A DNA stretch of 64,000 bases from assembly GCF_030052815.1 (NCBI RefSeq), contig NC_079498.1, forward strand, positions 85,050,992 to 85,114,991, read 5' to 3'. Shown one piece after another: positions 11,043 to 24,119 of this stretch; positions within the stretch are counted from its first letter, which is position 1, and every line of letters starts with the position of its first letter. Under the pieces are notes generated by a model that was not told where the DNA came from, did no database searches, and saw only the letters and a list, made by a program, of their open reading frames with translations. Source of the DNA: Hevea brasiliensis (taxonomy: Eukaryota; Streptophyta; Magnoliopsida; Malpighiales; Euphorbiaceae). A program made the position numbers and the translations under genes.

Positions 11043-14000
11043 TGTCACACCCTACCCCTCTGTAAGGCATGACATGATCCCGTAGTATACCTAATGAATT
11101 ATCAACTTCGTCTACTGATAACCCATTAAATACACTACAAGGGATTTTAAAAACTTTTCTTACTTCTTTCACGTGTTGAGCACTATTTACAGTGTTAAAA
11201 ACTTTTTGAATCAAGTGATAGAACTAACACATTTAAATTATTTGGAATTTCAGAAAATTTTGGCAGAGTGCCATCGTATTTTGGATAAAGCAGTTCTTCA
11301 GAAAACCTGTAAAAAGCACTTCAATATTTTTCCAAATCTCAACTCCAACAAAATTCAACACAATATTTTTCTCAACTCAATCCACAACAATTTTTCAGTA
11401 TTTTCAAAGAAAGAGATAAAAGAAATATAATATAAATTTTACAAGTCAAAATAACTCAAAATTTACTTTACAACTTCAATGTACGATTTTTAATTTACAA
11501 CTGCTCAAATAATTTACATACATATTATTACATGCATACATCAGACCTATGTACATGGGTATACCTATAATATACCTGGAGCTGATCTGAAAGTGTCTTC
11601 AAAGAAACTTACTCACTGCTCTATGCTCTTCTTACTGACAAAGATACAAAGCTATCGCTGAGTGGTGAACTCAGTGGTGCACAACTATAATTTAAAACAT
11701 AGTACAATATACATTGACAAAATTTACAGTAAATAATTTGGGAATCTGAATACTCATCAAATTCCAAAACTCAACATTATCCATTGCCAATAATGTAAAT
11801 CATTTTGTATAAATGACTTTGATCACAAAATTCAATTTATGAAATCATGACTAACCATTTAAGTAATTCCAACAAAATCAATTATACATAAACCATGATT
11901 GAAATCACAATTCTTTACCATTCAAAAGCCATTCTGTATCTCAAAAATTATTATGTATCTCAAAAATCAATCTTTATCTCAAAACCATGTTGTATCTCAA
12001 AAACCATCTCAGTAGCTCAAAACCATGTCAGATCTCACAAATCATTCTTTATCTCACTAACTATGCAAGACTAATCCGATAGGGCCATCTTCGATGTGAT
12101 TCTAACTCCCTATGGTCGGGGAGGTCGAATCAGATTCTAACTCCCTATGGTCGGGGAGGTCGAATCATCGTGCACAGTACCATCACAATAATGAATCTTC
12201 CGCAAGGGCCATAAGGATAAAATAAACTTAGATCTAACCTCAAATCAGAGGAAAATCTAAGCCTGTGCACGTACCATGGTAATCAAAACACAACTAACTC
12301 CATTGTCTTCTCAACAAATGAGAGAGACGGGTAATAACCTAGTCAAGCATCTATAGTGAGATATAAAACAATATCACAATCCTTTTAGTGAGCATAAATC
12401 ACAATATAATTCGATTCAAATTCAATTCCAATATCCAATAATTTTTATGCTCATCACAATTCAAATCATAAATTTGCATTTTCCATGAAAATTACCATCA
12501 CAATTCAAAACATGTTCTATCACAATTTTCCAAAACATAATTTATTCAATCCATAACAATGCTTAATACTTGTGGAAATACCATTTCACAAAGCTAAATT
12601 CATGAATACTATAACAATTTTCAATAATCATTGAATTAAATCCAATGCTTGCTGAACATAATACATAAGAAAATATGTCATTTAATCATATGAAATATTC
12701 AAAACAAAATAAGTTAAAAACTAGTTGTGCACAAACCTCTGATAACTGTCTCTCGGTCTGGACTCAGTGTTTCCTTCCCTTTTCCTGAGTCTTTGGTAAC
12801 TGAGAAACACAATTTGAAGTGTTTCAGTACTAAATTAAACTGTCTCTAACGATAATGTTCGATAAGTAATTCACTGAAGGCTATTATTTGCTCAATCACC
12901 TAATATACCGACCCTCGATGCGTTTTAGGTAAATTAGGTTTTGGTGTCATTAATATGTCACATTCGATAGGGTTTTAGGGTTGGTACGTTTTACCAACTC
13001 ATTTTCTTGTTTAGTGCATTTTAATGCAACTTGCTGGATTCCGGGATACTAGTTTGACCTAGCCGGACGACCAAGTTCCCTCAATTTTCGGGTTTCGGTT
13101 AAAACTACAAACTTGTAGATCTATGTCTTATGGAACGCGGGGCAAACTTTTAGGTCAATCCGAGTTAAGTAGACCAAGTTATGGTCATTTTACTGTTGCT
13201 GGTCAAATGGCATCAAATTTGGTCATTTTAGGTCAATTTGGTCAACTTTGGTTCGGCCAGTTTTGGGACCCGAACTTGTGCAAGCTTTTTGACTTGCTTA
13301 TGGTCATTTCTGGGCTTTGGTGTCTTCATAAGACTTGTAGGTATGGATCTTAACTATTCATGGTTAAAATTTCAGGTCAATTGGACCTGTTTTGAGTGAG
13401 TTATGGCCTAAACACTAACTGCTGCCCAATTGGTCAGTTTTCAGGTTTCAATTGCACCTAATCCGAATTGGTCATTTTTTTATGTCACCTTGCAAGTAGA
13501 ATTTTGGTATGCTTTCTCAATGAAAGTTGGCACATTTTGTGCCTAGTTTCACCTCCAATTGGTCTTATACTAATTGAGGTTACACATTTAAAGTTATTGA
13601 CTAAATTGCATACTGCCTTTAATTACTTTGCTTATACATGTATCCATTACACATTTAATTGCTATATGTCCACTCCCCTTACAATTTCGGTTTTGGTACA
13701 TTACCAAAAACCATATTCCACTTCACTTAATGTCACTTTGGGCAGATTGCAATTATCCTCAATACACCAATTAAACTCACATTTACAAGTTCTAAGTACA
13801 ATCACATATACCCTAAACATTACAAATTTTTACATACACTTACACAATCAATCTATACACATATCCATCAATTCTCAAGGTCAATATTCTGCCAACACCT
13901 TCATGAACACACACATTTATTCAAGAATCCCAAAGCTGCCGAAAATCTTCGTCAATACCAAAGTGTCCTACAATCATCATTTTTCATCCAAGTGCAAAAA

Positions 14001-15097
14001 TCACCTTATACATATGAAATAATTTACTAGGATATTAAATCACCATAACTAACATTATTTCTCATCAAATATATGCACAATTATTTCATCAAATACATGA
14101 CTCTATGGCTGTCCAAAATGAACATCTCAATAACTCTTCAAACTTAAAAATTTTCTTCACAAAACCAACACCCATAACATGAACACAAAGTTTAACAAAG
14201 CTATCTTCAAAAATGCTAACTTACCTTATGGTTGAAACTTGCTAAACCTTCACCAAACTTCTTGATTTTAGTATCAAACTCTTCCTTGTGATGTGTAGAC
14301 AATTTTTCATGAAGGAACCTAAGTGATTGGAGTTCAAATGGAGGAGTTAAGAGAGCTTGATGAAAACGGCCATGGAGGGTTCTTCACCTCTTCATTTCGG
14401 CAATGTTAAATCCAAATGAGAAAGATGAATTGCAAATGGTAAGATGAGTGTACACCTGCCCCATTATCTTTAATTTATTCCTTTAACTTACTTAGATTAA
14501 ATCATATAATATGTTTAATTTCTACTTATTCCACATTAACCCTTAATTCTTACTATTTACTTTAGGTACCACCAAATTAATTTTTCATTTCATTTTCTAA
14601 GTGTAATATTATTTATTTTTAATGGAAATTTAGGTCAAAAGACAATTCGGGATGTCAAATGACCATAATGCCCCTGTTCGGGTTGCATTCCCGATTTTTC
14701 AGTAACACCGAGTTTTGTCCGTTTTTCGATTTCTCACTTTTCTTTGTACTAATTATTAACTTTTTTTTTTATCTTTCTAATAATATTTATTCTTCAATAA
14801 GGGTCTATTTAAGTCCTAAAAATGTTTTCCAAGGTTCCCCGCAGTCCAGAGCTAGTCAACGGTCCACGCCGTGACTTCCCGGTGCGGTCACCCATCGCTA
14901 GGTTTCCCGGCTTGCTTAACTTGGTTACATTTCTTTGCTATTATTTTTCCTTTGTTTTTCTCGTATTTTCTTTTCTTGTATTTCATTATTTTATGTCTCC
15001 TCACTCATAACGAAGTGTGGTTCTAGGCATCCTAGCTGTCTGGACAACACTGGTCACCGGAACAGCAGAACGCACTACTGAACTTAGGGGTGTTACA
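11043..15097 (-). repeat. Array LTR 1
   Basis: This 4055-bp LTR reads TGTAACACCCC...GGGTGTGACA on the minus strand. It contains a tandem 35-bp duplication (12098-12132, 12133-12167), a degenerate array of about 20-bp units sharing TATCTCAAAA (11925-12055), and the second hairpin of the double stem-loop near 11660. Stem II of that structure has decayed here. A 184-codon antisense ORF at 13468-14022 is not considered a gene. Confidence 0.92.
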
Positions 15098-15117
15098 ATT
15101 CTCCCCCCCTTAAATAA
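15098..15117 (-). promoter_or_regulatory. Polypurine tract, middle unit
   Basis: On the minus strand TTTAAGGGGGGGAGAATTG ends at the LTR start. The G run is seven long here and about ten in the copy at 22039-22060. Confidence 0.8.
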
Positions 15118-15143
15118 ATTTCATCTCGAAATTTTACCTGGTA

Positions 15144-16196
15144 TTAGTCTCTGAACAGCTGTGGGTGCTATCTCCTCATATCCTCTTCACGTTCACAAGT
15201 AGCTTCCTGGCCTGAATGATGGTTCCACAGCACTTTAACCAGGTGTATCTGTTTATTCCTCAACTGCTTCACCTCATAAGCCAGAATTTTTATGGGTTCT
15301 TCCTCGTATGAGAGGTCTGGATTTACTTCAATCTCTTCAACTAATAGTACATGAGATGGGTCTGATCTGTACCTCCGTAACATGGATACATGGAAGACAT
15401 TGTGTATCTTTGCTAACTCTGGAGGTAATGCCAACCGATATGCCAAAGGACTCACTCTTTCCAGAACCTCATATGGTCCGATGAAACGAGGACTCAGTTT
15501 CCCCTTTCTACCAAATCTCATAATCCTCTTCCAAGGAGAAACTTTGAGGAATACTTTATCACCCATTGCATATTCAATATCTCTTCTCTTCAGATCAACA
15601 TAAAACTTCTGAAGGTCTGACGCAGCCTTGAGTCTATCTCTGATCAATTTGATCTTTTCCTATGTCTGCTGAATAATTTCTGGGCCAATCATCTTTCTTT
15701 CACCAACTTCATCCCAACATAGGGAGTTACGCACTTTACGCCATACAAAGCTTCATATGGAGGCATCCCAATGCTTGATTGGTAGCTGTTGTTATAAGCA
15801 AACTCAATCAAATGCAAGTGTGTATCCCAACTACCTTCAAACTCAATCACACAAGCCCGTAGCATATCCTCCAATATCTGAATAACCCTTTTAGGTTGGC
15901 CATCTGTCTGTGGATGGAATGCTGTGCTGAAGTTCAATCTAATTCTTAGGGCTCTCTGAAGACTACCCCAGAATCTAGAAGTGAACCTAGGATCTCTATC
16001 AGATACAATTGATACTAGTACTCCATGCAGTTTTACAATCTCATATACGTACAATCTGGCCAATCTTTCCAGGCTATAGTCCATCCGGACTGGCAAAAAG
16101 TGAGCAGACTTGGTTAGTCTATCAACTATAACCTCTACTGCATCATGACTATTCTGTGTCCTCGGAAATCTCATCACAAAATCCATAGTTATCTGT
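15144..16196 (-). pseudogene. Integrase 'int-b' plus chromodomain, middle unit
   Basis: The minus strand starts within the integrase core at T-M-D-F-V-M (first catalytic Asp), continues through S-D-R-D-P-R-F-T (second Asp) and H-P-Q-T-D-G-Q-P-K (the third catalytic Glu is Lys in this unit), then the C-terminal G-P-Y-E-V-L-E-R-V region and a chromodomain (V-K-V-L-W-N-H, E-R-E-E-D-M-R). The zinc-binding HHCC module is missing. A frameshift near 15700, a TAG at 15660-15662 and a TAG at 15168-15170 break the frame. The TAG at 15660 is shared with the other full unit, so it predates duplication. Related integrases insert retroelement DNA, and chromodomains guide them to chromatin; this copy is dead. 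Confidence 0.85.
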
Positions 16197-16475
16197 TCCC
16201 TTACAATGTTTCATAGGGTGCCACTTGTTTGCTAGCTTGACACTTATTAATGTATACAAATTCTGTTAGTGGGAGGTATCTGTCCCATCTCCCCTCGGAT
16301 TCAAGGACAGAAGTTCTCAGTATATTCTCGAGGGTTTATTATATTTTATAGGTTATTATTATCATTTCATTTCGTTATTTATAGAAACTCAACGAGTTTC
16401 AAAATTTACCTGAATCACTTGTTTCGACTGTCCATCCGTCTGAGGATGATAAGTCGTACTGATATCTCTAAGCTT
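16197..16475 (-). pseudogene. Integrase remnant 'int-a', middle unit
   Basis: A second, more diverged integrase-core fragment (Y-H-P-Q-T-D-G-Q-S-K through P-Y-E-T-L) lies directly upstream (minus sense) of int-b. The junction is at about 16196-16201. The sense order is therefore the end of one integrase core followed by the start of another, which no functional element has. This unit also lacks about 44 bp just beyond, at 16487, that the other two units keep. Confidence 0.65.
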
Positions 16476-17130
16476 ATAGCAATTACTCTAGCTACCTTAC
16501 AAGTGTAGTCGTTTGATAGGCTAGTTCTGAAGTTTTAAATTTCTAACTAAAATTTTCACATTTATTTCTAGTAATAGTACTCTATTCGGGTGCAACTGTA
16601 TCAATTTATAGATTACTTACAAATATTCTTAATTTATTATACCATGAGGAAGCACGTAGCTCTACACAATAATCCCGTGCGCTTGCATGTCTGCAGCTTA
16701 CAATACAAACATCGAGAACATTACATAGTCACTACGTTATAACCTCATGGACTAGGTTTTCTAACATCTTATCTTTCTCGAATCCACTAATATCCCAAAC
16801 CGATTCTGATTACAATTTCCTTTGACAATTACTAACAGTAACATCTTTGTCCTCATCTAGAGCAATTCTATTACTGTAACTTACTTTTAGGTCCTCTTGC
16901 CTTACATTAAGTAGGCTTGCCAATTAGCTTTATAATTTATGGTATGTTAGAAAATACTTTTAGCTAACAATTCTTCCAAAATTAATGTCAACCATACTTG
17001 TCATTGTAGTTATTATCCTAAAGGACTAGTCACTAATACATCAAAATTCATTTCCATATAAAGGAATAACAACAGAACATATAGTTCTGACACTAACACA
17101 CAACTAAGTAGTGCTGGGATCAAATAATAT
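16476..17130 (-). other. Non-coding internal region, middle unit
   Basis: Copy of 9476-10177, with no open frame. The protease trace is near 17013-17130. RT and RNase H are absent. Confidence 0.6.
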
Positions 17131-17817
17131 CTAATTGTTTCTTTCAAAAATTAAGAACTTACCAAAGCTACATCCAAGTTCTGCTCCTTTTACTTGGCGC
17201 ATAGTGGACTCTCCGACTGGTGCGCTACTATATTCGGGTTGATTCACTGTGTTATAGTGGTGAGGAGTACCAACTCTATTTCTATCTTGACTCTGACTGA
17301 CGGTCTGTGAACTCCGGAGAGCAGATCGAGGTGGTTTAGCACAATATTTAGCAAAGTGTCCAAGTTTTCCACAATTGTAACAGGCTCCAGAGGCCTTACG
17401 ACAAATACCTCCATGATATCTTCTACAAGTTTCACATTGGCGGGAAGGGTAGGAACTTCTAGTTGTTCGACGACTAGATCTTAGTGGTCTCTGCCCTGAT
17501 GATCCGCCTCTATCATATTTCTAAGCTCGGGTTTCCTCAAATTCTTTTCTCTTCCCCAAATTACTGTTCGAACTCTGGCCCATAGGTTTCTCCCTCTTTT
17601 CCATTTCACACTGCCCTTGTGGGGTTGGAGTGCAGATTGGGCTTGGGGTGTGATTATCAGCCAGCTTGTTGAAAGAAAGTGGCCATTCTTTGGGCCATTT
17701 GTGCGATAATTTGTACTGTAAAGCTGATACAGTCGGGCCTTCGACATTTTGTGGAGGGGCCTCAACTTGTTCTTCTGCCATCACAGACTGTTCTATTGTC
17801 TCATTCTTCTCTTCCAT
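17131..17817 (-). pseudogene. gag with capsid deleted, middle unit
   Basis: Starts at ATG 17815-17817 (M-E-E-K-N-E-T-I-E-Q) and ends at TAG 17131-17133. The reading frame is split by frameshifts near 17520-17700 and again near 17170. The zinc knuckle region is present in a shifted frame. It has the same capsid deletion as the other units, so the deletion was present in the common source. Confidence 0.7.
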
Positions 17818-17984
17818 TTTTTTTTCACAGAATTTTCTATTCCTGTACAACCAACACAAGGAGATTCCTCTCCATTAGTTCACATTTATGATGTAAATGT
17901 ACTATATGTATCAAACATTTGAGCAGTTGTAGTTCTGACAAAAAGATTTCAAATTCACAGTTCAAAATTTACTTTAAAACCATC

Positions 17985-17996
17985 GCTCTGATACCA
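17985..17996 (-). promoter_or_regulatory. Primer-binding site, middle unit
   Basis: Minus-strand TGGTATCAGAGC, eight bases from the LTR. Confidence 0.9.
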
Positions 17997-18004
17997 CTTA
18001 AACA

Positions 18005-21000
18005 TTTCACACCCTACCCCTCTGTAAGGCATGACATGATCCCGTAGTATACCTAATGAATTATCAACTCCGTCTGCTAATAACCCATTAAATACACTTA
18101 AAGGGATTTTAAAAACTTTTCTTACTTCTTTCACAGTGTTGAGCACTATTTACAGGTGTTAAAAACTTTTTGAACTGAAGTGATAGAACTAACACATTTA
18201 AATTATTTGGAATTTCAATAAAAATTTTGGCAGAGTGCCATCTGTATTTTGGATAAAACAGTTCTTCAGAAAACCTTTAAAAAGCACTTCAATATTTTTC
18301 CAAATCTCAACTCCAACAAAATTCAACACAATATTTTTCTCAACTCAATCCACAACAATTTTTCAGTATTTTCAAAGGATGAGATAAAAGAAATATAATA
18401 CAAATTTTACAAGTCAAAATAACTCATAATTTACTTTACAACTTCAATGTACAATTTTTAATTTACAACTGCTCAAATAATTTACATACATATTATTACA
18501 TGCATACATCAGACCTATGTACATGGGTATACCTATAATATACCTGGAGCTGATCTGAAAGTGTCTTCAAAGAAACTTACTCACTGCTCTATGCTCTTCT
18601 TACCTGCGACAGCGTACAAAGCTATCGCTGAGTGGTGAACTCAGTGGTGCACAACTATAATTTAAAACATAGTACAATATACGTTGACAAAATTTACAGT
18701 AAATAATTTGGGAATCTGAATACTCATCAAATTCTAAAACTCAAAATATTCATTGCCAATAATGTAAATCATTTGTATAAATGACTTTGATCAAAAAATT
18801 CAATTTATCAAATCATGACTAACCATTTAAGTAATTCCAACAAAATCAATTATACATAAACCATGATTGAAATCACAATTCTTTACCATTCAAAAGCCAT
18901 TCTGTATCTCAAAAATTATTATGTATCTCAAAAATCAATCTTTATCTCAATACCATGTTGTATCTCAAAAACCATGCTGTAGCTCAAAAACCATGCTGTA
19001 TCTCACAAATCATTCTTTATCTCACTAACTATGCAAGACTAATCCGATAGGGCCATCTTCGATGTGATTTTAACTCCCTATGGTCGGGGAGGTCGAATCA
19101 TCGTGCACAGTACCATCACAATAATGAATCTTCCGTAAGGGCCATAACGATAAAATAAACTTAGATCTAACCTCAAATCAGAGGAAAATCTAAGCCTGTG
19201 CACGTACCATGGTAATCAAAACACAACTAACTCCATTGTCTTCTCAACAAATGAGAGAGACGGGTAATAACCTAGTCAAGCATCTATAGTGAGATATAAA
19301 ACAATATCACAATCCTTTTAGTGAGCATAAATCACAATATAATTCGATTCAAATTCAATTCCAATATCCAATAATTTTTATGCTCATCACAATTCAAATC
19401 ATAAATTTGCATTTTCCATGAAAATTACCATCACAATTCAAAACATGTTCTATCACAATTTTCCAAAACATAATTTATTCAATCCATAACAATGCTTAAT
19501 ACTTGTGGAAATACCATTTCACAAAGCTAAATTCATACATACTATAACAATTTTCAATAATCATTGAATTAAATCCAAAGCTTGCTGAACATAATACATA
19601 AGAAAATATGTCATTTAATCATATGAAATATTCAAAACAAAATAAGTTAAAAACTAGTTGTGCACAAACCTCTGATAACTGTCTCTCGGTCTGGACTCAG
19701 TGTTTCCTTCCCTTTTCCTGAGTCTTTGGTAACTGAGAAACACAATTTGAAGTGTTTCAGTACTAAATTAAACTGTCTCTAACGATAATGTTCGATAAGT
19801 AATTCACTGAAGGCTATTATTTGCTCAATCACCTAATATACCAACCCTCGATGCGTTTTAGGTAAATTAGGTTTTAGTGTCATTAATATGTCACATTCGA
19901 TAGGGTTTTAGGGTTGGTACGTTTTACCAACTCATTTCCTTGTTTAGTGCATTTTAATGCAACTTGCTGGATTCCGGGATACTAGTTTGACCTAGCCGGA
20001 CGACCTAGTTCCCTCGATTTTTGGGTTTTGGTTAAAACTACAAACTTGTAGATCTATGTCTTATGGAACGCGGGGCAAAATTTTAGGTCAATCCGAGTTA
20101 AGTACACCAAGTTATGGTCATTTTACTGTTGCTGGTCAAGTGGCATCAAATTTGGTCATTTTAGGTCAATTTCGTCAACTTTGGTTCGGCCAGTTTTTGG
20201 ACCCGAAATTGTGCAAGCTGTTTGACTTGCTTATGGTCATTTCTGGGCTTTGGTGTCTTCATAAGACTTGTAGGTATGGATCTTAACTATTCATGGTTAA
20301 AATTTTAGATCAATTGGACCTGTTTTTCGTGAGTTATGGCCTAAACACTAACTGCTGCCCAATTGGTCAGTTTTCAGGTTTCAATTGCACCTAATCCGAA
20401 TTGGTCATTTTTTTATGTCACCTTGCAAGTAGAATTTTGGTATGCTTTCTCAATGAAAGTTGGCACATTTTGTGCCTAGTTTTACCTCCAATTGGTCTCA
20501 TACCAATTGAGGTTACACATTTAAAGTTATTGACTAAATTGCATACTGCCTTTAATTACTTTGCTTATACATGTATCCATTACACATTTAATTGCTATAT
20601 GTCCACTCCCCTTACAATTTTTGTTTTGGTACATTACCAAAAACCATATTCCACTTCACTTAATGTGACTTTGGGCATATTGCAATTATCCTCAATACAC
20701 CAATTAAACTCACATTTACAAGTTCTAAGTACAATCACATATACCCTAAACATTACAAATTTTTACATACACTTACACAATCAATCTATACACATATCCA
20801 TCAATTCTCAAGGTCAATATTCTGCCAACAACTTCATGAACACACACATTTATTCAAGAATCCCAAAGCTGCCGAAAATCTTCCTCAATACCAAAGTGTC
20901 CTACAATCATCAATTTTCATCCAAGTGCAAAAATCACCTTATACATATGAAATAATTTACTAGGATATTAAATCACCATAACCAACATCATTTCTCATCA

Positions 21001-22038
21001 AATATATGCACAATTATTTCATCAAATACATGAATCTATGGCTGTCCAAAATGAACATCTCAATAACTCTTCAAACTTAAAAATTTTCTTCACAAAACCA
21101 ACACCCATAACATGAACACAAAGTTTAACAAAGCTATCTTCAAAAATGCTAACTTACCTTATGGTTGGAACTTGCTAAACATTCACCAAACTTCTTGATT
21201 TTAGTATCAAACTCTTCCTTGTGATGTGTAGACAATTTTTCATGAAGGAACCTAAGTGATTGGAGTTCAAATGGAGGAGTTAAGAGAGCTTGATGAAAAC
21301 GGCCATGGAGGGTTCTTCACCTCTTCATTTCGGCAATGTTAAATCCAAATGAGAAAGATGAATTGCAGATGGTAAGATGAGTGTACACCTGCCCCATTAT
21401 CTTTAATTTATTCCTTTAGTGGTCCACTTACTTAGATTAAATCATATAATATGTTTAATTTCTACTTATTCCACATTAACCCTTAATTCTTACTATTTAC
21501 TTTAGGTACCACCAAATTAATTTTTCATTTCATTTTCTAAGTGTAATATTATTTATTTTTAATGGAAATTTAGGTCAAAAGACAATTCGGGATGTCAAAT
21601 GACCATAATGCCCCTGTTCGGATTGCATTCCCGATTTTTCGGTAACACCGGGTTTTGTCCGTTTTTCGATTTCTCACTTTTCTTTGTACTAATTATTAAA
21701 TTTTTTTTTTTTATCTTTCAAATGATATTTATTCTTCAATAAGGGTCTATTTAAGTCCTAAAAATGTTTTCCAGGGTTCCCCGCTGTCCAGAGCTAGTCA
21801 ACGGTCCACGCCGTGACTTCCCGGTGAGGTCACCTATCGCTAGGTTTCCCGACTCGCTTAACTTGGTTACATTTCTTTGCTATTATTTTTCCTTTGTTTT
21901 TCTTGTATTTTCTTTTCTTGTATTTCATTATTTTATGTCTCCTCACTCATAACGAAGTGTGGTTCTAGGCATCCTAGCTTGCCGACAACATCGGTCACCG
22001 AATAAGAGAACGCATCATCTGAACTTAGGGGTGTTACA
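18005..22038 (-). repeat. Array LTR 2 (central, shared)
   Basis: This 4034-bp LTR lies between two internal regions and serves both. Its outer dinucleotide at 18005 is TT instead of TG, which would hinder integration. It has one copy (19067-19101) of the 35-bp motif that is doubled in LTRs 1 and 3. Stem-loop pair at 18606-18644; the stem II mismatch in DNA becomes a G-U pair in the minus-sense RNA. Antisense ORF 20401-20955 is not a gene. Confidence 0.92.
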
Positions 22039-22064
22039 ATTCTCCCCCCCCCCTTAAATAAATT
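22039..22064 (-). promoter_or_regulatory. Polypurine tract, right unit
   Basis: The minus strand has a run of about ten G followed by AGAATTG at the LTR start. It is longer than in the middle unit. Confidence 0.8.
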
Positions 22065-22087
22065 TCGTCTCGAAATTTTACCTGGTA

Positions 22088-23141
22088 TTAGTCTCTGAAC
22101 AGCTGTGGGTGCTATCTCCTCATATCCTCTTCACGTTCACAAGTAGCTTCCTGGCCTGAATGATGGTTCCACAGCACTTTAACCAGGTGTATCTGTTTAT
22201 TCCTCAACTGCTTCACCTCATAAGCCAGAATTTTTATGGGTTCTTCCTCGTATGAGAGGTCTGGATTTACTTCAATCTCTTCAACTAATAGTACATGAGA
22301 TGGGTCTGATCTGTACCTTCGTAACATGGATACATGGAAGACATTGTGTATCCTTGCTAACTCTGGAGGTAATGCCAACCGATATGCCAAAGGACCCACT
22401 CTTTCCAGAACCTCATATGGTCCAATGAAACGAGGACTCAGTTTCCCCTTTCTACCAAATCTCATAATCCTCTTCCAAGGAAAAACTTTGAGGAATACTT
22501 CATCACCCACTGCATATTCAATATCTCTTCTCTTCAGATCAACATAAAACTTCTGACGGTCTGACGCAGCCTTGAGTCTATCTCTAATCAATTTGATCTT
22601 TTCCTATGTCTGCTGAATAATTTCTGGGCCAATCATCTTTCTTTCACCAACTTCATCCCAACACAGGGGAGTTCTGCACTTTCTGCCATACAAAGCTTCA
22701 TATGGAGGCATCCCAATGCTTGATTGGTAGCTGTTGTTGTAAGCAAACTCAATCGAAGGCAAGTGTGTATCCCAACTACCTTCAAACTCAATCACACAAG
22801 CCCGTAGCATATCCTCCAATATTTGAATAACCCTTTTAGTTTGGCCATCTGTCTGTGGATAGAATGCTGTGCTGAAGTTCAATCTAGTTCTTAGGGCTCT
22901 CTGAAGACTACCCAAGAATCTAGAAGTGAACCTAGGATCTCTGTCAGATACAATTGATACTGGTACTCCATGCAGTTTTACAATCTCATATACGTACAAT
23001 CTGGCCAATCTTTCCAAGCTATAGTCCATCCAGACTGGCAAAAAGTGAGCAGACTTGGTTAGTCTATCAACTATAACCTGTACTGCATCATGACTATTCT
23101 GTGTCCTCGGAAATCTCATCACAAAATCCATAGTTATCTGT
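22088..23141 (-). pseudogene. Integrase 'int-b' plus chromodomain, right unit
   Basis: Same layout as 15144-16196 but better preserved: [23 protein letters not shown], then C-terminal and chromodomain segments in one frame from 23131. The only interruptions are the shared TAG at 22604-22606 and the TAG near 22112. As in the middle unit, the catalytic Glu position is Lys (T-K-R-V-I). The HHCC module is missing. Confidence 0.87.
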
Positions 23142-23420
23142 TCCCTTACAATGATTCATAGGGTGCCACTTGTATGCTAGCTTGACACTTATTAATGTAT
23201 ACAAATTCTGTTAGTGGGAGGTATCTGTCCCATCTCCCCTCGGATTCAAGGATAGAAGTTCTCAATATATTCTCGAGGGTTTATTATATTTTACAGGTTA
23301 TTATTATCATTTCATTTCGTTATTTATAGAAACTCAACGAGTTTCAAAATTTACCTAAATCACTTGTTTCGACTGTCCATCCGTCTGAGGATGATAAGTC
23401 GTACTGATATCTCTAAGCTT
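23142..23420 (-). pseudogene. Integrase remnant 'int-a', right unit
   Basis: Duplicate of 16197-16475, with the same junction to int-b. It keeps the roughly 44 bp missing in the middle unit. Decayed. Confidence 0.65.
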
Positions 23421-24119
23421 ATAGCAATTACTGTGGTACAGGTAATTCACATTAATATAACTGAGTCACTGACTCTAGCTACCTTACAAGTGTAGTCGTT
23501 TGATAGGCTAGTTCTGAAGTTTTAAATTTCTGACTAAAATTTTCACATTTATTTCTAGTAATAGTACTCTATTTGGGTGCAACTGTATCAATTTATAGAT
23601 TACTCACAAATATTCTTAATTTATTATACCATGAGGAAGCACGTAGCTCTACACAATAATCCCGTGCCGGTACTGTAATCTGCAGCTTACAATACAAGCA
23701 TCGAGAACATTACATAGTCACTACGTTATAACCTCATGGACTAGGTTTTCTAACATCTTATCTTTCTCGAATCCACTAATATCCCAAACCGATTCTGATT
23801 ACAATTTCCTTTGACAATTACTAACAGTAACATCTTTGTCCTCATCTAGAGCAATTCTATTACTGTAACTTACTTTTAGGTCCTCTTGCCTTACATTAAG
23901 TAGGTTTGCCAATTAGCTTTATAATTTATGGTATGTTAGAAAATACTTTTAGCTAACAATTCTTCCAAAATTAATGTCAACCATACTTGTCATTGTAGTT
24001 ATTATCCTAAAGGACTAGTCACTAATACATCAAAATTCATTTCCATATAAAGGAATAACAACAGAACATATAGTTCTGATACTAACACACAACTAAGTAG
24101 TGCTGGGATCAAATAATAT
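23421..24119 (-). other. Non-coding internal region, right unit
   Basis: Copy of 9476-10177 with protease trace near 24002-24119; no usable frame. Confidence 0.6.

Noticed and set aside
11925..12055. Regularly spaced roughly 20-bp repeats suggesting a CRISPR-like array
   Set aside because: Imperfect direct repeats without unique spacers, present in all three LTR copies of a plant retrotransposon: a minisatellite.
13468..14022. 184-codon plus-strand ORF repeated in each array LTR (also 20401-20955 and 27430-27984)
   Set aside because: It is antisense to the element, lies wholly within LTR, and has a low-complexity T/H/N-rich composition. The three copies agree because the LTRs are recent duplicates, not because of selection.
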